64,000 bases of DNA, taken from NCBI RefSeq assembly GCF_041381155.1, contig NC_091138.1, positions 19,655,255 through 19,719,254 of the forward strand, read 5' to 3'. Each line of letters opens with the position of its first letter. Positions within the stretch are counted from its first letter, which is position 1. The stretch comes from Argopecten irradians (taxonomy: Eukaryota; Mollusca; Bivalvia; Pectinida; Pectinidae). The notes beneath the pieces were generated by a model, which saw nothing but the letters and a program-made list of their open reading frames with translations, had not been told where the DNA came from and ran no database searches. Both the position numbers and the translations under genes were made by a program. Shown piece by piece: positions 12,721 to 25,800 of the stretch.

Positions 12721-13298
12721 TTAAAGGGACAATTCAATGAGGCTAATATTCTGTTACATTACCACGAAGCAGAATATGACATAAATGTATGGTTTTATAT
12801 TCCTCATGAAACATATAACAAGAAATATTGACCAATTCCACGACATTATTAATTGATTATTTGATTGATACCGTTGACATTCTAAATCGTTGATCAATAC
12901 GATTAAGCAGGTACAACAGGTAGCCATACCCGAGCCAAAGTCACGCACGTTAAACTAATGCAATACATAACCACTGCGGAGTTGATGAATTATTTTTAGA
13001 CAAAAACATACATCTAATAAGGCAAACACACTACTATAAGAGCGGTTTGAATAGTTATAGACAAAAATTCTTTACTATACTGGCAAGGGCCAGGGTTCGG
13101 TATACAGGACTTCCGACCACTACATGTATGTGTAATGGCGGACAGTAAGTGAGTTTGAAAATTTCACATATATTTCACTATAGTGGCCTTATCTGGCATA
13201 TCACAGTAAAACCAATTAATCTAATTTCTATTAAAACTAGTTTGTTTCCGATATATGTGCAAATTTTAATGTACTCTTAGATTGAATTGTCCCTTTAA
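12721..13298. mobile_element. TTAA-flanked inverted-repeat element, AGGGACAATTCAAT family
   Basis: Starts TTAAAGGGACAATTCAATG and ends ATTGAATTGTCCCTTTAA, a 14-bp perfect inverted repeat inside TTAA, 578 bp in all. This fits a piggyBac-type MITE. No coding capacity. The interior word GTAATGGCGGACAG has a reverse-oriented relative in the neighbouring partial copy at 13384. Confidence 0.75.
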
Positions 13299-13383
13299 TT
13301 TAAAACAATGTTTTAACTTATTATATAATATTGGAATTTATGAACGTAAATACTTTAGTATTTCATAACAAAGAACTACATCA

Positions 13384-13560
13384 GTAAAAGGGACAATTTA
13401 GTCAGGGGTGCATTGAAATTTCGATTTCCCTAGAAAATAAACATGTTCCACTATTATTAAGTGTCCTCTACCGCCATTACACACCGGTGGACCACATTGT
13501 AGACCGGACAGTGGAATAAAGTATTTTTGTCCTAAAGTCCTCCAGTCACTCTTACAGTAG
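13384..13560. mobile_element. Partial copy of the AGGGACAATT element, opposite orientation
   Basis: Begins AGTAAAAGGGACAATTTAGTC and contains CCGCCATTACACA, the reverse complement of an interior word of the neighbouring 12721-13298 copy. The second end is not recognisable. Confidence 0.45.
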
Positions 13561-14099
13561 AATATTTTACCTTTTTAGATGTATGATAATGCGCGGAAAG
13601 TAATTTGCTTTTACAAGAAAGGCATTTAGCAACTCACAGGTTGTTATTTGTTGCATTTGGGAACCTTAGGGAGTCCGGCTCGGTTATCGGTATAGCGTTG
13701 TATCCGACCTTCTCAATTACATATATCTATTCGATCAGGAATTTAGGATTCTAAACAATTACGTGGAATTTGTCGTCTATATTTTGTTTCATTTTGCATA
13801 ATGAAGATCAAACAATAGTTTGCTGTAAAAATTTGCTTCTTGGTTTCCTTCAGCGACTAGAGATTAAATAGATAAAAAAAAATACGTACATGTTATTTGT
13901 AAATGACGGATCATATCCTTCTGGAGAAAAGAACGAAGGGATTTTTAGAATCTATAGTCCGTAATCATAAACATTGATAGAAATTACTTGGATTAAGGTT
14001 TTCGGAGGGTATTTTTTTCTGGATTTTCACTTCAAATGAGAAAACTAAATATTCTCTATTAAGTTGCTAGATCTATTGTCTTTTTTAATTATCATTTAT
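13561..14099. other. Non-coding stretch
   Basis: AT-rich, no exon or clear repeat seen. Confidence 0.4.
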
Positions 14100-14227
14100 T
14101 ATTTTTTTTGTGGGCGCAATTTATTATTTTAAATATTGTAATTAACTTTTGTTACTGGAGAAAAATACCAATTCATTTGCTCCTGTTTTTAATAGATACC
14201 ATTCGTCAGCAGTGTGGCATCTTTAAA
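14100..14227 (+). mobile_element. TTAA MITE, decayed right half
   Basis: Retains TTTGCTCCTGTTTTTAATAG and ends CAGTGTGGCATCTTTAA, the right-end words of the TTAA MITE family. The left half is not recognisable. Confidence 0.6.
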
Positions 14228-15029
14228 CTATATATAGTGTATACGAGCTTTCGATGTGTTGAATGTGGGATGTAAGCCAAAACATTCCTTTTCTTACGGC
14301 TACATACAAATCCCTACATGGTCATCAATAATGATCAATGTAACAGTGAAAATGAACTAAAAAAATAGTCCAATGCCGCAGAGGATTATCTCTGAATTTC
14401 TAGTCTATATAATGCTCAATCGACCGAGCGAATACGCATTACCCGGGTTACGTATAATTTGCTAGAGGAATGAATGATTTTGTACGGATGCTGCATCATT
14501 TATCCCATTAATGACAGTTAAAGAGCGTACAAGTTATGAACATTAAATACTTAGCAAATTATATAAGCATTTGGCATTCTAAACAAGATATACGAATAAT
14601 TATCATAGGTGACTTAGGAATTTCGTTAGCAATTCATACTTAGTTAATTTAATTTAACTTTCAGTGTCGAAGCCAATAAAAAATATCATAAAACTAAAAC
14701 TATATTAAGTGCAATGGGAAAAAACAATCATTTAATCTTATGGATAGTTTTTCATAAATAAGATAAAATTGCAGGGTAAATGAGCTACACGTAAATCTTA
14801 CGTACAAGTAGCTTCAGTAGGTTGTGTATGCGAATAGATAAACAATCAACAGTTAACCACACTAAATCAACATAGCTCTATGCACAACCCCTAATACACG
14901 TAGACAGTTTCAATGTATTTTGTTTTCTTTAAGAAAGAAACCGAAAATAGACCTAACATTTTACATTGTGTTTCCCGGAAAGATAGCAGTTGAGTTTAAG
15001 AAAACGAACGATTTCACACAACCAGGTAG
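14228..15029. other. Non-coding stretch
   Basis: No exon or repeat that I can support. Confidence 0.4.
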
Positions 15030-15405
15030 TAAGTCTGCAGAATATAAACACCTATAAACGCAGGTAGGTCTATCTACTCGCTGCAAGTTCAGGTGCAGTC
15101 TGCAGGTAAGCCACTTTATTGATTTTTGTTGTATATAGCGGCAAATTGTATATACATAATTGACCATTGTATAAACTGAATACACAATATAAATTCGTTC
15201 ATTGTTTTAAATTCAATCAGATATAGTGTGTCGCAGTTTTTCATTTTGTTTATATGTGTGTGCATTTGGAATAGCTTTAATTATGTCTGTGTCACTTATG
15301 TGTATGTTTTGTTTCGTTTCAGGCACATATCCATGTACTAGTCTATACAGGAAGTAATATAACTATACCTGATATGGCGGTCACATGAGGAATGCAGGTA
15401 CCCAG
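15030..15405 (+). promoter_or_regulatory. Candidate 5' untranslated exons of the ZNFX1-like gene
   Basis: Two possible non-coding exons lie upstream of the helicase gene. One ends at 15105 with CTGCAG|GTAAGC. The other is 15323-15405, with a pyrimidine-rich acceptor GTTTCGTTTCAG and a donor CCCAG|GTAAGT. A third piece, 19800-19874, directly precedes the proposed start codon after acceptor CTATTACAG. The second exon carries short upstream ATG frames (for example ATGGCGGTCACATGA), which would limit initiation at the main ATG. Evidence is splice-site quality and position only, so the link to the gene is inference. Confidence 0.3.
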
Positions 15406-15649
15406 GTAAGTTTATCTAAATTCATACACACATATATAAGTATACATTGTACAAGTAGACTATAAATTCTAGATAGCCGTGGTTAGTTTATACAGTGTCC
15501 TGAAAGTGAGAATTGGACATGTGAATTAAGATACATTCATGGAATGAAAACCGTTAATTGCTTAACTTGGACCCGGATATTTGTTTTTATTTACCAAATA
15601 AGGAATGTGCATGGCCCGAATGGCTAACCTCACCCCTCCGGATATGCAT

Positions 15650-17118
15650 CCGTCCGAATGGGAGTAACGTTATATTAACGATATGTATTAACGACATTGT
15701 AAACTCTGTATCATGCAACATAAAACTCTTTGCTGATGACTGCCTACTGTACAAAGATATAACATCCATAGATGATTGTCACAAGCTTCAAAATGACTTA
15801 CTCCAACTCGAGTCATAGGAGGAAAGATGGCAAATGAGATTCAATGCCAAAAACCTCAATCATAAACATCTCCAAGAATAGAAACACACTTAAACATCAA
15901 TACTCTTTACACAACCAAGTCCTTGACAACTAAGATTCCAGTAAATACATAGGGGTTACCTTCACATCAGATCTTAACTGGAACAATCACATACAAGCAA
16001 TCACCAACAAAGCAAATAAAACACTAGGTTTCCTGAGACGAAACATGTCCACTTGCACCAGAGAAGTCAAGGCCATAACATACACATCATTAGTAAGACC
16101 ATCACTTGAGTATGCAGCACCTTGCTGGGACCCCTATCTATCTGAATAAGTCCTTCTGACACAAAGAACATACAGAGAAGGGCTTCTCGATTTGTTTATA
16201 ATGATCATAGATCAAGAGACCCTGGCTCACTGTAGTGCAACTAGTACGGCAACAATGTTTTGATCCGTTTTCGGTATCGCTTCGATATACGAGTACCGAG
16301 CAGGTAGGTTCCAATTTGTAGTTTAAAGACATTGCGCATCAAATTTGTTTTTAGCTTGTGTCTCAACCGTACACTATTGAAATTCAAAACCGTTGCGACA
16401 CTAGTCTGATATCGAACACAAATTGTTGAACTTCATAAGTATTTTCAATATTATTGTAAACAAATTATGTATCAATGGAAACGGGAAAGTCTAAAGATTT
16501 CCAATATTGAATCACACTAAAACTAGATATCTCAATATAAGTCGACAAATCGAAGCTGAACGAAAACTCTAGCCGTATTTTCTGTCATGTGTGATATTCA
16601 AATGCATTTTTTGAAATATAAGAAAACCGAAAATAACATCTTTTTTGCCTTGGTTGAAACTTATCTTACTCTTTAGCAATCACTATATACCATGAATACC
16701 ATGAATCATGGTATCATTCGTAACGCAAGCAAATTAGTGCACAGTACCGTGGTCTTCATGTCGCCGAAGCGATACCGGAAACGGATCAAAACATCGTTGC
16801 CGTACTAGTTGCACTACAGTGTGGCTGTGTCACAAACATGATACAATCATTAGAATGGGAGCCCCTAGCCCAATGAAGAAAAATAGCCAGACTGGTAACA
16901 TTCCATAAGACCATAAATAAAACTGTTGCCATAACTCCATCTCGAGGAAGAACTCGAGGTTACATAAATATAACCAAATTTACACCGACAAAAATGTTTA
17001 CAAATATTCGTTTTTCCAAGAACCATATCAGACTAGAATTCCCTACCAACTTCAGTAGCAAGCTAACAAACTTTAACTACTTCAGGTCTGCCCTTGCCAA
17101 TCATTACCACCCATAAAA
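15650..17118 (+). mobile_element. Non-LTR retrotransposon (LINE) remnant, 3' part of the reverse transcriptase ORF
   Basis: A translation with interruptions shows the reverse-transcriptase active-site block INDIVNSVSCNIKLFADDCL and then WQM.FN, YIGVTFTSDLNWNNHI, NKANKTLGFLRRNM, SLEYAAPCWDPY, IQRRASRFVYNDH, SRDPG, VTNMIQSLEWEPL and RLEFPTNFSSKL. These are the C-terminal blocks typical of Jockey/CR1-like LINEs. Several stops show it is inactive, and the 5' part of the element is absent. It is interrupted by an inverted-repeat element at 16228-16821, and the retrotransposon reading resumes right after it. Confidence 0.8.
16228..16821. mobile_element. 594-bp inverted-repeat element with a 5-bp target duplication, inserted in the LINE
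   Basis: Both ends carry a 57-bp terminal inverted repeat starting CACTGTAGTGCAACTAGTAC, with two mismatches between the arms. The flanking duplication TGGCT at 16223-16227 and 16822-16826 is perfect, and removing the element restores the LINE reading. A CAC start and a 5-bp duplication suit the Transib/RAG-like superfamily, but the family is not proven; there is no transposase inside. Confidence 0.8.
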
Positions 17119-18571
17119 GAACTAGTTTTTATCTTATAAAAAAGTCATGTAACCAACATTAAATTTCATGCCACCTCCCAGAGTCAAACGCACTCAACCC
17201 TTTGAGTCTGACTCTAGATCTGGAAGAAGAACCTTGACCGCACTCACCCACCCTATTCCCGAATTCCGGTCTTTGTTCGTTAGCCTACTACAATTTACAC
17301 TAACGATGGTTATTTCTGATACTTCTTTCACTACATCAGAGACTATGGCGAATGTTGGTTGTCATAACGAGACCAGTATATTAGATTGTATGATTCTAAT
17401 TTCAGTGATGTAGCTCTTATTGGTAAAGACGAGAGTCTCGCTACCCCAAGGAGACGCAACATTTGTTTATCACAGTCTCACAAAATATTCTATTCATTTA
17501 ATAATCAACAGACAGAGAAAATCGTTCATAAATGGTCATAGCCGTTGATAAGACGATCACTATTATAGTGCAACATTGCTGAAATACAATGTATAATATC
17601 CCACTCTGTCAAATTTCAATGCTAAAAGCTCATAGTTGTAAATGACTTTTCTATCCGTAATTGCCAGACTGCGAGTATCTGACTCGTGAACGTTTATTTT
17701 TTTCATGTTTCAGCTGAAAGTCAACAGAATTGTTACCTACAAAATGGCTGCTCAGTAGGTTTTATTTTCACCAGCTCTTCTCTTTACCACCAGCTTTGCA
17801 TTTGATGAGGCACAGCTCTGCCAGATAAGAAGCAGTTTTCATTTCGATATCATCATATGGTGATATATTTCAATCGCTTTATTCCTTAGCGTTTTACGCA
17901 TCGCCCTCCAGTAAATAACTGATTCTTTAAAGTAAAATAAAAACTACCAGCTGTGGAGTAATTATGTGAAATATGCTTTTCTTCTCACACACGCGTCTTA
18001 AACGAATGAAACAACCAAAGTTCAGACAGAAACTAGATTCTATGAGCAGAGTGCACTACATGTTTGTAAAAGACAATACCTCAGCCGACAATAGGGAATA
18101 GAATAGGCAAATACAAAACCAAACTTTGCACACGGTTATTGTGTATTTTCCATTTTGGTTCAAATCGACACACGGCATGCCCGAAACGAAGGTGGCCATA
18201 TTATAATATGGCAATTGGAACTTAACATCTGATCAGTTTTTGTCGTATGATAATGAAGGAATCGTTTTTATTGATATTCGGTAGGGTGTGTATATACCGT
18301 TATTTAAGACTACCATCTTCGTTTTCGTTGCTTGAATATTTTTACCTTTTCTCAGATACCGCCTTTACTGTGCTATTCAAATGTTGACTCCATTTTGGGT
18401 CCAATCGATGATTGATATTCTGTATATGCATATTTTGCCCTCCTGCAAAATTATAGAAATTGCTTTTCCAATCATCATGTGTCATTCCTCTTACAAACTA
18501 TCTATGTATAATGTGACAAATGTTTAAATATAAGTTGACCTCACTCAAAAATATACATATAAACTCCATGT
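17119..18571. other. Non-coding stretch
   Basis: Sequence between the LINE remnant and the next MITE. Short open frames only; no exon or family recognised. Confidence 0.4.
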
Positions 18572-18927
18572 TTAAAGATGCTCCACCGCCGACAGAGCAT
18601 AAACGATACTCAGCATTTGAATAATAACATATGTTTCATCGTGTTTATATATGTCTACTGTAAATAACACAAAAAATAACATAAAATAATTTATTTTGCT
18701 TTTAGTGCGTGCGCAATCAGTATTTCATCCAATATAGGACATAGTATCAAGGAATTTTTTCGGGATGCAATTAATTATTTTTAATATCTTTTATCTTGAA
18801 GTAAAAAAAGACGCGCAAACTTTTCGATGGTGGAAGTAACTTTTGTAACTGAAGAAAACTACTAAATCGTCTGCTCCTTTTTTTGGTAGCGGAGAAACAT
18901 CATTTGTCAGCGGTGGAGCATCTTTAA
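18572..18927 (+). mobile_element. TTAA-flanked MITE, copy 3
   Basis: Starts TTAAAGATGCTCCACCGCCG and ends CAGCGGTGGAGCATCTTTAA, 356 bp; one of the best-preserved copies. Same orientation as 4781-5141. Confidence 0.85.
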
Positions 18928-19799
18928 ACTGGTTGCAATTGTAAAACTCTCCATGCTGTGAAGCTCTGTATGCATATCTAATACTCGGATGGGTATTTAC
19001 CATAAAATAACATACAGTGAATTGAGTGGCAATCATTGGCCGATCACCTCTTTATTGAAGTGGCCGCATTTATTAAAATTTTCTTTTAAAAACAAACGTA
19101 GAAATTCTAATTTAACAATATTCTTTTATTAGACATAAAAACCAGCTTTACATAAAAAATAAATGCATATTACAATTATCTGTCCTTGTGGGTACGTATT
19201 TATTATGACGTTATGTGTATGTGTGTCGGAGAAAACGACGTGAATTCCGCTGACAAAAAATGAAGTAACAATCGATACCCACATAATAAAAAATAAATAA
19301 CATTGTAATATAAAAAAAACCGGAATATAGCCTAAAAGAAGCCGTCGTTGAGATTATTTATAACGGAAGTGTATACATGTCCACTTAAATTACGGATATT
19401 ACTGAATTGGCCTTCCTCAAGTATATGATGCAAACTATGTTTAGTCAATATTACGATTATGATTGTACATTGTAATATATGTTTTAAATGGGGACTAGTC
19501 TAGATGCTGTCAACCGTACATTAGTTACGATAGTTTTTGAAAGAGCTATCAACTTGGATTTTACCTAAGAGATAGCTACAAAGGGAAAAATGCAAATTCT
19601 TATCAACCGATTCGTATAACGAAAAAATCAGAAAATAAGGGAATCCAATGGAAGAATATTTCTGTTGTTCTTGAGTGTCGTTCAGGTGGTGCATATAGGG
19701 TATTGAGCCTTGCGCAGCATGAAACTAACTATGGAAGTAAGGTTTCCATACTGTAACGTGTTATTGTATAGATGAATAACTTTATAATGTCTATTACAG
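18928..19799. other. Non-coding stretch upstream of the ZNFX1-like start exon
   Basis: No exon or repeat that I can support until the acceptor at 19798-19799. Confidence 0.35.
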
Positions 19800-19874
19800 G
19801 ATTTCGATATCCGTGGATGGTATGTGATGAAGTTTTGACGTAAAGTCTATTTTGGTCAATGGGAATACTGGAAC

Positions 19875-22800
19875 ATGGATTATGACGAGGAGTATAACTT
19901 CAGTCAGGGAAGGTATTTTGCAGCTGTTAGTAATACTAATCTAGGGTATATAACAATTCCTTCTGCTAGTTTTGCTGAAAACAAAGAAAATACAATTACA
20001 TTACATCAGATGGGCTACTATAAAATCTATAATATAAAATCTATATAATATAATATTATATATTTTTGTTGTTGTTTGTTGTTGTTTTTTGTTTGCTTGT
20101 TTGTTTGTTTGTTTGTTTAATGTTCCTGATTTCTGGTCATCTGATTTATAATACAGTCAAACCTCGAACCGCATACATGTATATTGTTAGACAGGAGTTT
20201 AACAGAAGATTTGTTTTATGGTCGAAAACTGGACTTTTAAATTTTTTAGTTCACTAATAATTGTTATCAATTGTTGTCTATACTTCTTGGTACTATAGAA
20301 AGAATTAATGGATTTGGCCTACTCTCTATATAGCGGTAGCTTGTATGGCAATTGTTGTGATGTTTGCCTTATAAACATCTTTTAAACGTGAAACTGACAC
20401 GAACACTTGGGTTCAGTAGCTGGGTTCAGGAGATTGGTCGAAAAGTCTACCATGAAAGTCACTTTATTAGATAACTATAAATGTATCGTATAATTGTAAC
20501 TTTTGAATCCTATTTTGATATTGGATTAATGGCTATGATTCAAACGTCTTACGTTCTAAAAAGATATTATTTGATATAGAGGAAGTTTTATACAAAGATA
20601 GGTATATGTAATAGGTCACTGTAGCCATGAACAGTCATTCATCGTCATATTTTGAGTTAAAATATGATGCCATTCAACATTTTAACATAATTTAAGGTGA
20701 AATTGAGTTGAGGTCAAAACACAGAAATATCCGTTTTCATTACATTTTTCAGGGTGAAATATTACATTTTATGGTAAATATATGTGGTATTTTTAACCAG
20801 AGCACACAATATTTACTGTAAAAATATCGTGGTGGCGGGAATACCATTTTTTGAAAACATTAAATCGAAAATATGATATTACATGCATCTGCCCAATATT
20901 TTTAAATGTTAGAGGTAAAAATGTTGCGCATTAGATTTTCTTATATAATTTTTCGACAAAATGTGTGCCTTATGTGTGGAACTATAAATTAATTGGGAAA
21001 ATCGCGACGGATTGAAATGCATGTACTGGTATCATTTGGTCTACAATAGAGACGTAATATGTAATAAATAGAATTTTACCTTTTTCCTCATGAATAACAG
21101 TTATATTTTATTACGTGTGGTGGAAACTTTGATATTTTTCACGAGTGCGAATATCAAAGTTTCCACCCCACTCGATGAAATATAAATATTATTCATCAAA
21201 AAAAAAAGAAACAAGGACTATCCTCTATATCATTATATCTAGATTAAAGCCCTGTATCTTAACGTATGGTGAAGATATCCACTGCACAATAAATCAGACC
21301 CACGTCAGGTCAAGGTAAAAGGTCACTTTGGTCAAATGTTTTACTAGGTTATTCATATACATATGCTTGCTAGCTCATTTTAATGTAAAATTAAATTTGA
21401 ACATTTCAGCAGAGCAGGACCAATACAGATCCTTAATCTTGATGACGAAGTATCGACAAGCAATAGAGACGATAGGAACGGAAGGGGATCAGGAAAAAGA
21501 CCACCTAGAGGCAGAGACTCTTCTCAAAGTAGGGACTTTGGAAGAGGAGGTAGAGGAAGAAGAGGAGATACTCGAGGAAGGGGAGATAATCGAGGTCGGG
21601 GCGATAGTCGGGGACGTGGAGATACTCGGGGAGGGGGTTATAGGGGACGGGGCGAAACTAGGGGACAAGGTGATTATCGCGGGAGACGGGGCGATCGAGG
21701 AAGAGGACACAGCGAACACAGAGGCGCTGGAATGCCGTCTGGAGTGTCGGAACAAGATGGCTTTGACCTTCGGAGATATTCTTCTATGAGCAGTTTAGAT
21801 TCTGGACCAAGTCAGCATGAAGGACATGACAATGGTAATCATTTATATAATAATGAACCACGACAGAGGAGAAGTGCTTCACGTACCAGAACTGATAGAA
21901 TATTCGGATACAGGAAGTTAGATGAGCTGTCTAAAAAGGCCAATGTCGATAATGTTCTAATGGAAATATTATCGGAGAGTGGTGGATTTCAAACACTATT
22001 GAAGAATACCAATATGCCTATCGACTGGAGTAGATTGCTAATAACCGTACTGGGCAAAGCTTGTTCCTCCATGAAAAGCCACAACAAATTACAATTGGTT
22101 GGCCTTCTTGTACAAGAGAATGTCATGTTGCTTCAAGTTACCTCATTTCTTGGTAAAGTTCAGTCCAGAATTGTGCACCTTTCTTCTGACCAACTTCTGA
22201 ACCTTATTCAAGATATTTGTAAGATAATGAAGGAGTTGATGCAACGTATGCCACAAGAAGTACACTCAATTACCAGTGCGTTAGTGATGATTACTGCAAT
22301 TTGTCAAGATACTTCATTTAGTTTACAACATAATGAGGATACTCTAAGGTTGATAAACGAGATATCTTTGACCAAAGATACTATCATCAAAGACTTGGAC
22401 AATCAAATGAGGGAAAGAAACATGCAACCTGGCGGTAGACGGAAACATCGTGATATGGAATCGCTTCCACCACCTGACAACTTCAAAGACCTACCTATTT
22501 TGCCTAACCTAAGAGACTTGCAGTTCAACGAGAAACCATTCCTGAGAAGAAACAAGGTGGATGGCTGCTATGATGACTTGCATCACTACCTGGACGTACA
22601 ATTCCGTTTACTACGAGAGGATTACATTCAGCCTCTGCGTAATGGAATAACCGAATATCGGAGGGGCAAAAAAGATGGTAAACAAAAATATCAAGACATA
22701 CGTCTGTATCACAAGGTCAATATTGTGAGACCTATCTGTTCTAACAACGGAATTCTACATGTCATACAGTTTGATGTATCCAAAATGAAGAATATGCGAT

Positions 22801-25800
22801 GGGAATCCTCACGTCGGCTTCTTCACGGATCTCTGGTTTGTTTATCCCAGAATGACTTTGAGACGATTTTCTTTGCCACTGTAACAAATCGTGATGTCAA
22901 ATTACTTTCACAAGGATTAATTGAAGTCCAATTCAAAAACAACTTTCAACAAGTATTTGAGATCAAACCAAGTGAGGAATTCATTATGGCGGAAACAACT
23001 GCTTACTTTGAGGCTTACCGGCATATCCTGAGAGGTCTCCAGGAGATCGAAGATGGCTTACCGATGCAGAGATATATTGTTGAATGCAAGCAAGCTTTAA
23101 AACCTCCAAAATACTTACAAAATGATATTCATTATTATGACTTCAGTCCTCTTCTTCATCAAAACGAATCTTCTGAAGAGTGTTTTCCCGTTATAAATAC
23201 AAGACAATGGCCGAGAGCGGAACAACTGCAGCTAGACACATCACAATATCGTGCATTGCAGATGGCTTTGACGAAGGAGATGGCACTCATTCAAGGTCCA
23301 CCGGGGACAGGAAAAACGTTTGTAGGATTGAAAATCATGCAGCTGCTGCTACATAACGCCGATGTCTGGAGAAGGTCCAATGACACAGACACCGACGGAG
23401 AACCGAATGATTCCATACTGGTTGTATGTTACACAAATCATGCACTTGATCAGTTTCTGGAAGGCGTATCTGAATTTTGTGATAGTATTGTTCGCATTGG
23501 CGGGCGTTGCAGCAACCCAACTCTTGAACCATTTATGCTGAGCAATCTTCGAAAAGAAGCTAGGATAAATAGACAGATACCTAAACTTATCTGGGAGAGA
23601 AAAGCTGACTGCAAGAAAAAAATGAACCTCTTGAAAGATGAAATTGAAAATGTCAGCGCCAAGCTTGATGCCTCCCGGTTGGGACTAATGCACGAGAAAT
23701 CACTAGAACTCTTCATAGGGTCAGACCATTATAAGGAGCTGAATCGAGGCTGTCCGAAAGGCACAGATTTCTCCGCTATATTTCACTGGCTCTCATCTGA
23801 GCTGCATGCAATCAATCGTTACTCAAGAGACAGCAGCGCATTAAAAACAACTGTTGATGAGTACTCAGCATATTCAAAATGGCTTGACTATGTCATTAAT
23901 GGTCCATCCTTTGACCTTGATACGGCGGATATGTTAGAGGGAAATTTATGGAATAAGAAGCTTGTTGAACGTTTGTGTGTATACAAACAGTGGGTTAGCT
24001 CATACATTGCATACAAACAGAAATGCATTGATGATGTAACGGAGGAAATCCAAGCACTTGTAGAGGGGAACAACAAGTCGGACAATAAGAGGCTAAAACA
24101 CCAGCAGGCGCAACTTGAAAGTCTTCGAAAAGACGCCCAAAATGCCGAGACATATGTAATGACAGAGAAAAACTTAAAAGATGGACTCAGATTGGAGCTG
24201 CGCCAGCATCTTGATCGCCTAATCAAAACAAAACCAAACGCGTCTCTCCGTTGTTCTGTTGTGGAGCACTGGTTGCATTTAGACAAAACTTTTGATCCAG
24301 ATGGATTATTCACCGAAGCACTGGAAGCAATAGCATTAGTGTCCGAGACCATAGATACACTTGAAGAAGCAGAGGCGGCAGAACTAGAACGTACAATTGT
24401 AGATAAAGATGATGAAGATGATAATCAGCGGTCAAGAACCCATGAAGTCTTGCTGTCTAAGGCAATGTCCGACTTGTCTTATTCCTTTATCGGAGACGCG
24501 AATGGGACTGTTACATCAAAGACAGATATGGATTGGCAGTTGGTGACTTCTTTAAAGAAAACTAAAGAAGATATGCGAAAAATGCTAGACCAGAGCCAGA
24601 CGATGTCAGAAAAGGAAGAAGCAATGCAGCCTGTTGATGTATGGACTTTGTCTGTGGAGGCTAGGTTTTCTCTATACAAACTTTGGCTTTCAAGGTATCA
24701 GGATTCTCTCAGTTCCTCGATTCAAGATATTGTACAACAATATTCAGATATCTGTGACGTTTATCAGGAGGTGATGGATTCCGAAGATGTGGATATCATC
24801 TCAGGGTCGCGGGTTATTGCAATGACAACGACGGGGGCTGCGAAATATAGAAACATCTTGAGGTCTGTCAACCCAAAAATCATAGTAGTCGAAGAAGCTG
24901 CAGAAGTTTTGGAATCTCACATTGTATCTACTATCAATTCGAACTGCCAACATCTTATCCTTATTGGCGACCACAAGCAACTCAGACCTACCCCTACAGT
25001 CTATCAGCTAGCTATTCAGTATAATTTGGAGATATCATTATTTGAAAGAATGATTAAGAACCAGATGAACTATGTCACATTGGAACTGCAGCACCGCATG
25101 CGACCAGAGATTTCAAATCATATGCGACTCATCTATCCAGATTTACGAGATCATCCCTCTGTTCATGGAATGAAAAATGTACTCGGAATCGCTAGAAACA
25201 TGTACTTTATCGATCATAGTTTTACAGAGACGTTCCACAGCGAAACAAAGAGTCGCTCGAATACTCACGAAGCGGAATTTATTGTTGCGCTGTGCAAATA
25301 TCTGCTCCAGCAAGGATATTTACCAACACAAGTGACAGTTTTGACCACATACACTGGTCAAGTATTCGCACTGAAGAAACTCATGCCTAAGAAAGAATTT
25401 GAAGGCGTTCGAGTGACAGCGGTCGACAACTACCAGGGTGAAGAGAATGATATCATTTTGCTTTCTTTGGTTAGGAGCAACAACGACGACAGTGTTGGAT
25501 TTTTGAAAACAGACAACCGAGTATGTGTTGCCCTATCAAGAGCAAAAATGGGGTTTTATGTGATCGGGAATTTCACTCTTCTGTGTTCACAAAGTATCCT
25601 CTGGACAAATATTGTTGCATCTCTCAAGGACAATGAAGCCTTCGGTTCATATCTGATGCTGAGATGCCAAAATCATCCAGAGAAAACTATCAAGGCCTCA
25701 TTGAAGAGTGACTTCAGCAAGGCTCCAAACGGTGGCTGCTCAACACCGTGTAATACCCGTCTCCCGTGTGGCCATGTTTGTGAACAATTTTGCCATATAA

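Noticed and set aside
21489-21755. Minus-strand open frame rich in Ser/Pro/Ile opposite the RG-rich exon
   Set aside because: It is the antisense reading of the RG-repeat coding sequence; the sense frame continues into the helicase.
21328-21789. Glu-rich 153-residue plus-strand frame overlapping the helicase start
   Set aside because: It is the shifted reading of the same RG-coding repeat; only the other frame joins the helicase in phase.
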